From an uncultured Pseudomonadota bacterium (lineage in GTDB: Bacteria > Desulfobacterota_B > Binatia > UBA9968): a DNA stretch of 11,841 nt. The DNA is taken from assembly GCA_946478635.1 (NCBI GenBank), contig CAMLCX010000107.1, positions 1 to 11,841 on the forward strand, given 5' to 3'. Below the pieces are notes generated by a model, which did not search any database, was not told the DNA's origin, and saw nothing but the letters and a program-made list of their open reading frames with translations. Position 1 is the stretch's first letter, and every line of letters starts with the position of its first letter. A program made the translations under genes and the position numbers. Of the stretch, positions 1 through 5,456 are shown piece by piece.

Positions 1-55
1 ACCCGGGACCTCAAGGTTATGAGCCTTGCGAGCTACCAGACTGCTCCACCCCGCG
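1..55 (-). tRNA. Initiator tRNA-Met (CAT), partial, 3' end outside the window
   Basis: Read on the minus strand, bases 55 to 1 give the first 55 nt of a tRNA: a 7-nt acceptor arm starting with C, D-stem GAGC/GCTC, anticodon stem CAAGG/CCTTG around loop CTCATAA (anticodon CAT at 21-19), variable loop AGGTC, and the 5' half of the T-stem. The 5' C at position 1 and the A11:U24 pair mark the initiator rather than the elongator; base 72 of the 1:72 mismatch lies off the left edge. About 22 nt, including the T-loop and 3' acceptor strand, are missing. The anticodon stem has A29:U41, G30:C40, G31:C39 instead of the usual three consecutive G:C pairs. It charges with methionine, is formylated and starts translation. 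Confidence 0.95.
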
Positions 56-72
56 TCATCAAGTGAGATATT

Positions 73-101
73 CTTCTACCCTGCGCATTGAATGGAGTCA
101 A
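73..101 (-). promoter_or_regulatory. Predicted sigma70-type promoter of the initiator tRNA gene
   Basis: On the minus strand a TTGACT -35 box (101-96) is followed after exactly 17 nt by TAGAAG (78-73), a 4/6 match to the -10 consensus. The mature tRNA 5' end (55) lies 17 nt beyond the -10 box, which leaves a 5' leader of about 10 nt for RNase P to remove. The whole promoter lies in the 60-nt gap to the plus-strand Nudix gene, so the two genes are divergent and share this spacer. Prediction from pattern and spacing only. Confidence 0.6.
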
Positions 102-115
102 GTTAGGTTGGCGTT

Positions 116-556
116 ATGAGTGAAAAATTTCGCAATCCTTTATTAACCGTCGATATTATTATTGAGTTGAGCGACGGCAGTGTAGTTCTCATCGAGAGAA
201 AGAATCCGCCCCACGGTTGGGCCTTGCCCGGAGGATTCGTCGACTACGGTGAGAGCGTCGAGAGCGCGGCAATACGCGAAGCCAAGGAAGAAACCTCGCT
301 CGATGTTACTTTGACCGAGCAGTTTTACACCTATTCCGATCCAGGGCGCGATTCGCGCTTTCACACCGTCTCAACGGTTTTCATCGCTACCGCCCGCGGG
401 ACGCCGACGGGCGCAGACGATGCGAAAGTCGCAAGTGCTGTCCGACAGGACAATTTGCCGGTCCCGATCGTATTTGATCACGGGCAAATTCTAAACGATT
501 ATTTCAATTTTAAAAAAACCGGCCAGCGTCCCAAACCGCGGGCGCCGAAAAGTTAG
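116..556 (+). CDS. Nudix hydrolase, ADP-ribose pyrophosphatase-like
   Basis: A 146-residue protein with a near-complete Nudix box at residues 40-62 (G40-x5-E46-x7-R54-E55-A-K-E58-E59-T-S-L62). E55, E58 and E59 should hold the catalytic metal ion. The motif is preceded by an RK-P-x-GWALPGG stretch typical of small ADP-ribose pyrophosphatases and general nucleoside-diphosphate hydrolases. The usual glycine near the end of the box is serine (S61). The family cleaves nucleoside diphosphates linked to another moiety (X); the exact substrate cannot be read from sequence. The C-terminus ends in a basic, proline-containing tail (about residues 132-146) and is probably cytosolic. The ATG at 116 has only a weak upstream AGG. 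The stop codon overlaps that of the convergent aminotransferase gene. No clear plus-strand promoter was found in the short upstream spacer. Confidence 0.9.
   Translation: MSEKFRNPLLTVDIIIELSDGSVVLIERKNPPHGWALPGGFVDYGESVESAAIREAKEETSLDVTLTEQFYTYSDPGRDSRFHTVSTVFIATARGTPTGADDAKVASAVRQDNLPVPIVFDHGQILNDYFNFKKTGQRPKPRAPKS
512..548 (-). terminator. Predicted intrinsic terminator of the aminotransferase operon, inside the Nudix gene
   Basis: Just after the aminotransferase stop codon, the minus strand can form a GC-rich hairpin: GCGCCC (545-540) pairs with GGG-A-CGC (532-526, one bulged A) around a 7-nt loop. It can be extended by G.U, C:G and U.G pairs at the base. Four nucleotides later comes a run of seven T (518-512). 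It lies wholly within the last codons of the convergent Nudix gene. The 4-nt gap before the T run makes it less than ideal. Confidence 0.5.
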
Positions 557-1749
557 CTCAATTTCATTACGGCTGCGCGGACGCGCGCGGTGCCTTTTTC
601 AATGTCTTCCAGGGAGGTGGCGTACGAGAAGCGGATATGCTCGTTGGAGCCAAAGTCTTCTCCCGGCACTACAGCGACTTTAGCTTCTTCGAGTAGATAA
701 TCCGCGACGTCACAGGGCGAACTGAGTTTTTTCCCCCGCCCGATCCTGTTCAGGAGCCCACTGACGTTCGGAAAAACGTAAAAAGCTCCTTCCGGTTTTC
801 GACACTTGATGCCGTCGATGCCGTTGAGCCTGTCCACGATCACATCGCGGCGCTTTTGAAATTCGCGCACCATCACCGTCACTTCGTCCTGCGGCCCGCG
901 GATCGCCTCCAATGCCGCCGCCTGGGCAATGGAAGTGGAATTTGACGTGCTCTGGCTTTGGATTTTGCTCGCGGCAGCGATGACGTCGCTCGGTCCGAGC
1001 GCATAGCCGATGCGCCAGCCCGTCATCGCGTAGCTTTTTGAGACGCCGTTAATGAGGATGGTGCGATCACGCAGCTGCGGAGCCAGCGTGAGGATGTTAT
1101 GGACCTGAAAATCGTCGTAAACGATTTTCTCGTAGATGTCGTCGGCGAGAATTAGACAACCGTGTTTTTCGAGAACGGCCGCGAGCGCCAGTAATTCGTC
1201 GCGGTTATACGTTGCGCCGGTCGGATTGCACGGGCTGTTTAGCAAAAACACTTTCGTGCGCGGCGTCAACGCGGCGCTTAACTGCTCCGGTTTGATGCGA
1301 AAACCGCCGGATTCCTCCGAGGGGATTGTCTTCGGCACGCCGCCGGCTAAGAGAGCCATATCCGAATAACTGACCCAGTACGGCGCTGGGATGACGACCT
1401 CATCGCCCGGGTTCACCACCGCCTGGAGAATATTGTAGATGGAGTGCTTCGCGCCGCAGCTCACCAACACGTCTTCCTTGCGATAGCTGAGATCGTGTTC
1501 GCGCCGATAGCTGTCGGCAATGGCTTCGCGCAGCGGTTCGATGCCCTTTACATCGGTGTACTTGGTCATACCCTTGCGGAGCGCGGTGACGGCGGCGGCT
1601 TTAATATGCTCGGGGGTATCGAAATCCGGCTCACCCGCGGAAAAGTTGGCGACGTCCACGCCCTCGGCGCGAAGTTTTCCCGCTTTAGCGGCGATCGCCA
1701 GGGTGACGGACGGTTTAATGAGTTTGGTTCGGTCAGCCAATTGTGTCAT
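553..1749 (-). CDS. aspC: Class I PLP-dependent aminotransferase (aspartate/prephenate aminotransferase type)
   Basis: A 398-residue fold-type I aminotransferase, the normal length for the bacterial AspB/AspC subgroup. The PLP-binding lysine is K238 in [10 protein letters not shown]. Other family residues are N175 in NPTG, D203 and Y206 in the ADDIY segment that contacts the cofactor, and R373 in RFSYA, which binds the substrate alpha-carboxylate. It should move the amino group between aspartate (or another amino acid) and a 2-oxo acid in the cytosol. Members of this subgroup also include prephenate aminotransferases, so substrate range is uncertain and the symbol is nominal. The ATG at 1749 has an AAGGA Shine-Dalgarno that overlaps the coaD stop codon, with a 12-nt gap, so it is probably translationally coupled as the last gene of the minus-strand operon. 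Its stop overlaps the Nudix stop. Confidence 0.93.
   Translation of the reverse strand: MTQLADRTKLIKPSVTLAIAAKAGKLRAEGVDVANFSAGEPDFDTPEHIKAAAVTALRKGMTKYTDVKGIEPLREAIADSYRREHDLSYRKEDVLVSCGAKHSIYNILQAVVNPGDEVVIPAPYWVSYSDMALLAGGVPKTIPSEESGGFRIKPEQLSAALTPRTKVFLLNSPCNPTGATYNRDELLALAAVLEKHGCLILADDIYEKIVYDDFQVHNILTLAPQLRDRTILINGVSKSYAMTGWRIGYALGPSDVIAAASKIQSQSTSNSTSIAQAAALEAIRGPQDEVTVMVREFQKRRDVIVDRLNGIDGIKCRKPEGAFYVFPNVSGLLNRIGRGKKLSSPCDVADYLLEEAKVAVVPGEDFGSNEHIRFSYATSLEDIEKGTARVRAAVMKLS
571..599 (+). terminator. Predicted intrinsic terminator of the Nudix gene, inside the aminotransferase gene
   Basis: Fifteen bases after the Nudix stop codon the plus strand reads GGC, then GCGCG pairing with CGCGC around a GACG loop, then GCC, then five T (595-599). 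The outer 3-bp and inner 5-bp helices are separated by a small asymmetric internal loop. The T run follows the stem directly. It lies inside the 3' end of the convergent aminotransferase coding sequence. Pattern-based call. Confidence 0.5.
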
Positions 1750-1761
1750 GCGATGCGGTCC

Positions 1762-2256
1762 TTAACGTTTGAACTTCTCCTGGAGCTTTTTTAAAACGTT
1801 GTCGGGGACTAAACCCGAGACATCTCCGCCGAGGCTCACCACTTCTTTAACCAGCCGAGAGCTGGTGTAAAATTCGGACTCCCCGGTCATCAAAAACAAA
1901 GTTTCCAGCTTCGGCTTGAGGCGCCGATTCATCAGGGCCATTTGAAATTCATATTCAAAATCGGAAACCGCCCGCAGACCGCGAATGATCACCTTCGAGC
2001 CCTTTCCCTCAGCGTAATCGACGAGCAGTCCCTGAAAAGAATCCGCTTCGACGCGCCCCTGCAGGTCTGCGAAGACTTCGTGGATCATTTGCAGCCGTTC
2101 CTTGACGGTGAAAAGCGAGTGGTCTTTATCCGGGTTGGTGGCGATCGCCACGACGACTTTGTCGAAGACGCGCAGAGTCCGTTTGACGAGATCGACGTGA
2201 CCGTTGGTGATCGGATCGAACGATCCCGGATAAATAGCGACATTGCTGTTGGTCAT
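1762..2256 (-). CDS. coaD: Phosphopantetheine adenylyltransferase (CoaD)
   Basis: A 164-residue protein of typical CoaD length. It begins with the nucleotidyltransferase signature: YPGSFDP (9-15) and the T-x-G-H motif T17-N-G-H20 that binds the ATP phosphates. It continues with IRGLRAVSDFEYE (91-103) and SSRLVKEV (132-139), all standard for bacterial PPAT. The enzyme transfers AMP from ATP to 4'-phosphopantetheine to give dephospho-CoA, the penultimate step of coenzyme A synthesis, in the cytosol and usually as a hexamer. The ATG at 2256 follows the rsmD stop codon by 9 nt and its GAGGA Shine-Dalgarno overlaps that stop, so translation is likely coupled to rsmD. The rsmD-coaD pair is a very common bacterial arrangement. 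Nothing looks damaged. Confidence 0.97.
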   Translation of the reverse strand: MTNSNVAIYPGSFDPITNGHVDLVKRTLRVFDKVVVAIATNPDKDHSLFTVKERLQMIHEVFADLQGRVEADSFQGLLVDYAEGKGSKVIIRGLRAVSDFEYEFQMALMNRRLKPKLETLFLMTGESEFYTSSRLVKEVVSLGGDVSGLVPDNVLKKLQEKFKR

Positions 2257-2265
2257 GATCTGTCC

Positions 2266-2838
2266 TCAAGGCGCTGAATCGATATTGGCCTGACTCTTGT
2301 AAAAAGACAGCAGAGTATCACCATAACGGCGTTGATCGTGCAACTGGAGAGATCCGTAAAGGGTTTTTACGGGTTCCCGCGCGCTATGCTCAATAATGAC
2401 GGTTCCAGTGTCGCGCAGCAAATTGCATTGGCCGATGAGCTCGAGCGAGCGTGTCGCGAACCCCTGATCGTAAGGCGGATCGAGAAAAACATAGTCGAAC
2501 GTTTCGTTGCGCCGAGCCAAAGATCGCAGCGAACGATTGACCGGCGCGATCCAGACTTTTGATTGCGTTTCGAAACCCAGCCGGCGCAGGTTGGCTTTTA
2601 TCGCGGCCGCTGATCGGGCCGATGCATCAATGAGCAAGGCATGAGCGGCGCCGCGGCTCAGTGCCTCGATGCTAAGATTTCCCGTGCCGGCAAACAAGTC
2701 GAGCACCGTCATTCCGGAAAGGTCGCGGGGCAAAATATTAAACAGCGACTCTTTGACGCGATCGGCCGTTGGCCTGACCCCTTGCCCCTTGGGGGCCAGC
2801 AGACGGCGTCCTTTTGCGGCTCCTCCAATAACTCGCAT
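2266..2838 (-). CDS. rsmD: 16S rRNA (guanine966-N2)-methyltransferase RsmD
   Basis: A 190-residue SAM-dependent methyltransferase. It opens with the family start MRVIGGAAKGRRL, has the SAM-binding motif LDLFAGTG at 46-53, and the catalytic DPPY motif at 120-123 typical of N2-guanine/N6-adenine methylases. It should methylate G966 of 16S rRNA in the 30S subunit. The start chosen is the ATG at 2838: it matches the usual N-terminus and has a strong GGAGAGG Shine-Dalgarno 8 nt upstream. The frame stays open back to a TTG at 2913, which would add 25 residues and overlap the preceding gene by 11 bp, but no ribosome-binding site precedes that codon. The gene lies 64 nt after the oxidoreductase and 9 nt before coaD. 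Confidence 0.96.
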   Translation of the reverse strand: MRVIGGAAKGRRLLAPKGQGVRPTADRVKESLFNILPRDLSGMTVLDLFAGTGNLSIEALSRGAAHALLIDASARSAAAIKANLRRLGFETQSKVWIAPVNRSLRSLARRNETFDYVFLDPPYDQGFATRSLELIGQCNLLRDTGTVIIEHSAREPVKTLYGSLQLHDQRRYGDTLLSFYKSQANIDSAP

Positions 2839-2902
2839 GAAATTTGCCTCTCCAAAAACTACTGCTCGCCGAAAGTTTACTCCAGGGAGACGTTTTTCCG
2901 GC

Positions 2903-3940
2903 TTACTCGTCAATCCGCAAAACTATCTTGCCGAATTGTTTTCTTTCTTCCAGTCGCTTGTGCGCCAGGTGCACGTCCTTCAATGGAAACACTTTATCAA
3001 CGATCGGCTTTCGGTTCGAACTCGCCAAGAAATTTAACACGCGACGAAATTCCCGGCGCGTGCCGGTGGCGCCTGCGAAAATCTTGAGATGATTCCAGAA
3101 AACCCGGCGCAGGTCGGTTTTGGGCAGCGAGCCGGCTAGGGCGCCGCAGGTTACCAACCTGCCGCCGCGAGCCAGCGCGGCGAGCGATTCTGCCCAAGTG
3201 GCCCCGCCGACGCAATTGACGATGACATCCACGCCGCGCTTGTCGGTCAAGCCGCGCACGGCTTTGGCAAAGTCGGAAGTTTTGGAATAGATCACATGGT
3301 CGGCGCCAAGCTTTTTACTGGTCGATAATTTCTCTTCGTTAGCTGACGTTACGAAAACGCGGGCGCCTATGCCGCCGGCGACTTGAAGCGCCGCGGTGGC
3401 AACCCCTCCACCGGCGCCAACAATTAACGCCGATTCACCCGGTTTGAGACCGGCATGGGTCATCAGCATCCGCCATACCGTCACATAAACGAGCGGAAAC
3501 GCGGCGGCTGCCTCAAACGATAGGCCGGCCGGAATGGCGAAGCAATTTTTCGCCGGCGCATGCACGTATTCCGCGTAGGTGCCGTCGGGGTGCTTGCCCA
3601 ACAGCGTTCCCGTCTCGCACTGCCAGTCTGGTTCGTTGACGCACCACCGGCAATGACCGAAACCGTAAAAGGGATAAAGACAGACCGCATCGCCGGGTTT
3701 GACGCTAACGACATCGGCGCCGACCGAGACGACGATGCCCGCGCCGTCGGCACCCAAAATGCGCGGCAGCGGATCTTTGGCGCAAACGTTGCCCGCCCGG
3801 ACCTCGAGATCGACGTGATTGACCGCTGCTGCTTTTAGCTTGACGATGACATCGTTACTCGAGCGAAGCCGAGGTTCGTCGATATCCTCATAGCGGAGCT
3901 GGTCGATGCCGCCCCGGGCGTGAATGCGTACAGCCTTCAA
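2903..3940 (-). CDS. MDR-superfamily zinc-type alcohol dehydrogenase / quinone oxidoreductase-like protein
   Basis: A 345-residue medium-chain dehydrogenase/reductase. The GroES-like N-terminal domain starts MKAVRIHARGG and carries an NHVDL segment at 41-45 where true zinc alcohol dehydrogenases have the catalytic cysteine. GADGAG (63-68) replaces the usual GHE-x-xG, so catalytic zinc ligands appear absent. A structural-zinc-like lobe keeps C97, C100 and C108 at the normal spacing but has F94 in place of the first cysteine. The Rossmann domain shows GAGGGVA at 175-181 for NAD(P)H. Substrate is unknown; quinone, enal or acyl-CoA reduction are possibilities in this family. The start is a TTG at 3940, chosen because the protein aligns with the family from that residue; no clear Shine-Dalgarno is visible. 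It lies 114 nt after erpA and may have its own promoter. Confidence 0.88.
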   Translation of the reverse strand: MKAVRIHARGGIDQLRYEDIDEPRLRSSNDVIVKLKAAAVNHVDLEVRAGNVCAKDPLPRILGADGAGIVVSVGADVVSVKPGDAVCLYPFYGFGHCRWCVNEPDWQCETGTLLGKHPDGTYAEYVHAPAKNCFAIPAGLSFEAAAAFPLVYVTVWRMLMTHAGLKPGESALIVGAGGGVATAALQVAGGIGARVFVTSANEEKLSTSKKLGADHVIYSKTSDFAKAVRGLTDKRGVDVIVNCVGGATWAESLAALARGGRLVTCGALAGSLPKTDLRRVFWNHLKIFAGATGTRREFRRVLNFLASSNRKPIVDKVFPLKDVHLAHKRLEERKQFGKIVLRIDE

Positions 3941-3988
3941 GAAATCAACCCAGGAGAGCCTAACATTTCGTGGCTGAGGAGTGAGGCA

Positions 3989-4017
3989 ATCAAAAACGAG
4001 TGACTATCGCGTGACAA
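3989..4017 (-). promoter_or_regulatory. Candidate internal promoter upstream of the MDR oxidoreductase gene
   Basis: In the 114-nt gap between erpA and the oxidoreductase, the minus strand carries TTGTCA (4017-4012, 5/6 of the -35 consensus). After 17 nt comes TTTGAT (3994-3989, 4/6 of the -10 consensus). Transcription would begin near 3982, about 41 nt before the TTG start codon. It could serve the distal block of oxidoreductase, rsmD, coaD and aminotransferase. This is the largest gap in the otherwise tight minus-strand cluster. Prediction only. Confidence 0.35.
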
Positions 4018-4054
4018 CTCATGATGACCAGGAAGCGGGGCCAGAGGATTGAGC

Positions 4055-4402
4055 TTACGCCGAGAAAGACGTGCCGCAGCCGCAGGTGGCGGTCGCGTTG
4101 GGGTTGGTGAACTTGAAGCCGCCCCCATAAAGGCCGTCGACAAAATCGATTACGATGCCGGCTAGATAGGGCACGCTGTCGTTGTCGACAAAAACTCTTA
4201 CGCCGCTTCGGTCCAGAACCCGATCGTCGGGCCGCTGTTGATTGTCAAAATCCAGCTTGTAGGAAAATCCGGAACAGCCGCCATCGGTTACAGCAATGCG
4301 CAACCCGCAATCGGCGCGCGAGTCGCGCGCCAGCAGCTTTTTGATCTGCTCGACGGCGCTGTCCGTCAAGGCCAGATTCAAGGTGTCCTTGCCCGCTTCC
4401 AT
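4055..4402 (-). CDS. erpA: A-type iron-sulfur cluster insertion/carrier protein ErpA
   Basis: A 115-residue HesB/IscA-family protein, close to the usual 105-115. The three cluster-binding cysteines are present: C43 in GGCSGF, and C107 and C109 in the C-terminal CGCG. The NPNATATCGCGTSFS ending resembles ErpA more than IscA, though the two are hard to separate. It receives [2Fe-2S] or [4Fe-4S] clusters from a scaffold and passes them to apo-enzymes in the cytosol. The ATG at 4402 fits the family length but has no good Shine-Dalgarno. An in-frame TTG at 4438 with AAGGT 7 nt upstream would add 12 residues and is a real alternative. No isc or suf genes are visible here. It follows ftsY by 64 nt (28 nt if the TTG is used). 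Confidence 0.93.
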   Translation of the reverse strand: MEAGKDTLNLALTDSAVEQIKKLLARDSRADCGLRIAVTDGGCSGFSYKLDFDNQQRPDDRVLDRSGVRVFVDNDSVPYLAGIVIDFVDGLYGGGFKFTNPNATATCGCGTSFSA

Positions 4403-4440
4403 CACGTAAAGGGTATTGCTCGCCGAAGAACAAGTCAAGT

Positions 4441-4466
4441 CGGTTACCTTAGAGGGAAGGATACCG
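4441..4466 (-). promoter_or_regulatory. Hairpin at the ftsY-erpA junction, overlapping a possible erpA ribosome-binding site
   Basis: Immediately after the ftsY TGA the minus strand contains CGGT-AT-CCTT, a 6-nt CCCTCT loop, then AAGG-TA-ACCG. This forms two 4-bp helices separated by a symmetric A.A/U.U internal loop. There is no T run, so it is not a classical terminator. The AAGG in the 3' arm is the Shine-Dalgarno of the alternative erpA start TTG at 4438, so the fold would hide it. It could instead be an mRNA processing or stability element. Confidence 0.35.
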
Positions 4467-5390
4467 TCAATTCTCGAACAGCGCCCGGGCAAAGCTCTCG
4501 GCATCGAAGGGCTGCAGATCTTCGACGTCTTCGCCGACACCGATGTACTTCACCGGAACGCCGAGCTCTTCTTGGATGCTGATGATGACGCCGCCTTTGG
4601 CGGTGCCATCGAGCTTCGTAAGTACAATGCCGGTAATGTCGGTGGCCTCCTTGAAGACCCGCGCCTGTTGCAGGCCGTTTTGTCCCGTGGTGGCATCCAG
4701 CACGAGGAGCGTTTCATGCGGGGCGCCCGCCTGTTCACGGGTGATCACCCGGCGGATTTTTTTGAGCTCTTCGATCAAGTGGACCTTCGTATGAAGACGG
4801 CCGGCGGTGTCGATTAATAACACATCGACGCCACGGCTCTTGGCTGCTTGCATACCGTCAAAAACCACCGCCGAGGGATCGGCGCCGGGCCGGTGCTTGA
4901 CGATATCGACGCCGATGCGCTGGCCCCAGACATCGAGTTGCTCAATGGCTGCGGCGCGAAAGGTGTCGGCGGCGACGAGCAAAACTTTCCTGCCCGCATC
5001 TCGGTATTGGGCCGCAAGTTTGCCGATGGTCGTCGTTTTGCCGACCCCATTGACACCTAAAAATAGGATCACCCACGGTTGAAGCGAAAGTGGCGCGGGC
5101 TGTGCGCGACTGGGAGCTTGCAGCATCTGCACCATGGCAGCCTGCAAGCGCAGGGTCATTTCTTTGGCAAGATCCTCGCCGCCGTTGGGCGATTGCCGAC
5201 GCAACGCGTCGATTAGTTTTTGGCTGGCTTTTACGCCCACATCCGCCGCGATCAAGCTGTCTTCCATTTGCGCAAGCGAGGTTTCGTCCCAGCTGCGGTT
5301 TTGCAGGATCGCACCGATCTTTCCCGCCCAGGTCTCGCGGCTTTTGGTCAAACCTTGCTTCAGGCGCTGAAAAAACGATCCGCCGTTCAT
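4467..5390 (-). CDS. ftsY: Signal recognition particle receptor FtsY
   Basis: A 307-residue SRP-family GTPase made of only the N and G domains. It lacks the long acidic A domain of E. coli FtsY, as in many bacteria. GTPase motifs run in order: G1 GVNGVGKTT (112-120), DTFRAAA (142-148), G3 DTAGR (194-198), G4 TKLDGTAKGG (258-267) and the closing GVGE (284-287). The four-helix N domain spans roughly residues 1-95. FtsY docks the Ffh-4.5S RNA-ribosome complex at the inner membrane and delivers nascent membrane proteins to SecYEG. It is distinguished from Ffh by the absence of a methionine-rich M domain. The ATG at 5390 has no clear Shine-Dalgarno. It lies 66 nt after smc. Confidence 0.96.
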   Translation of the reverse strand: MNGGSFFQRLKQGLTKSRETWAGKIGAILQNRSWDETSLAQMEDSLIAADVGVKASQKLIDALRRQSPNGGEDLAKEMTLRLQAAMVQMLQAPSRAQPAPLSLQPWVILFLGVNGVGKTTTIGKLAAQYRDAGRKVLLVAADTFRAAAIEQLDVWGQRIGVDIVKHRPGADPSAVVFDGMQAAKSRGVDVLLIDTAGRLHTKVHLIEELKKIRRVITREQAGAPHETLLVLDATTGQNGLQQARVFKEATDITGIVLTKLDGTAKGGVIISIQEELGVPVKYIGVGEDVEDLQPFDAESFARALFEN

Positions 5391-5396
5391 GACTTG

Positions 5397-5425
5397 ATAC
5401 TGTTAAAACCTTTGGGTGGAGTCAA
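5397..5425 (-). promoter_or_regulatory. Candidate promoter directly upstream of ftsY
   Basis: On the minus strand TTGACT (5425-5420) is followed after 17 nt by CAGTAT (5402-5397), a 3/6 -10 match. Transcription would begin at about 5390, the first base of the ftsY ATG, which would make a leaderless mRNA and fit the missing Shine-Dalgarno. A 10-bp perfect palindrome ACCGCGCGGT (5425-5434) abuts the -35 box. The weak -10 keeps this tentative. Confidence 0.25.
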
Positions 5426-5456
5426 CCGCGCGGTAAAAACAAGGCGCTGGCGGGTG

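Noticed and set aside
1..115. tRNA gene at the edge as an attachment site of an integrated element
   Set aside because: No integrase, repeated tRNA 3' end or foreign-looking gene is seen, and the tRNA 3' end lies outside the window.
2839..2913. N-terminal extension of RsmD from a TTG at 2913
   Set aside because: No ribosome-binding site precedes it, it would overlap the upstream gene, and the ATG at 2838 has a strong GGAGAGG and matches the family start.
4403..4540. Long N-terminal extension of ErpA back to 4540
   Set aside because: It would run into ftsY and adds 46 residues with no similarity to the family; only the TTG at 4438 remains a reasonable alternative to 4402.
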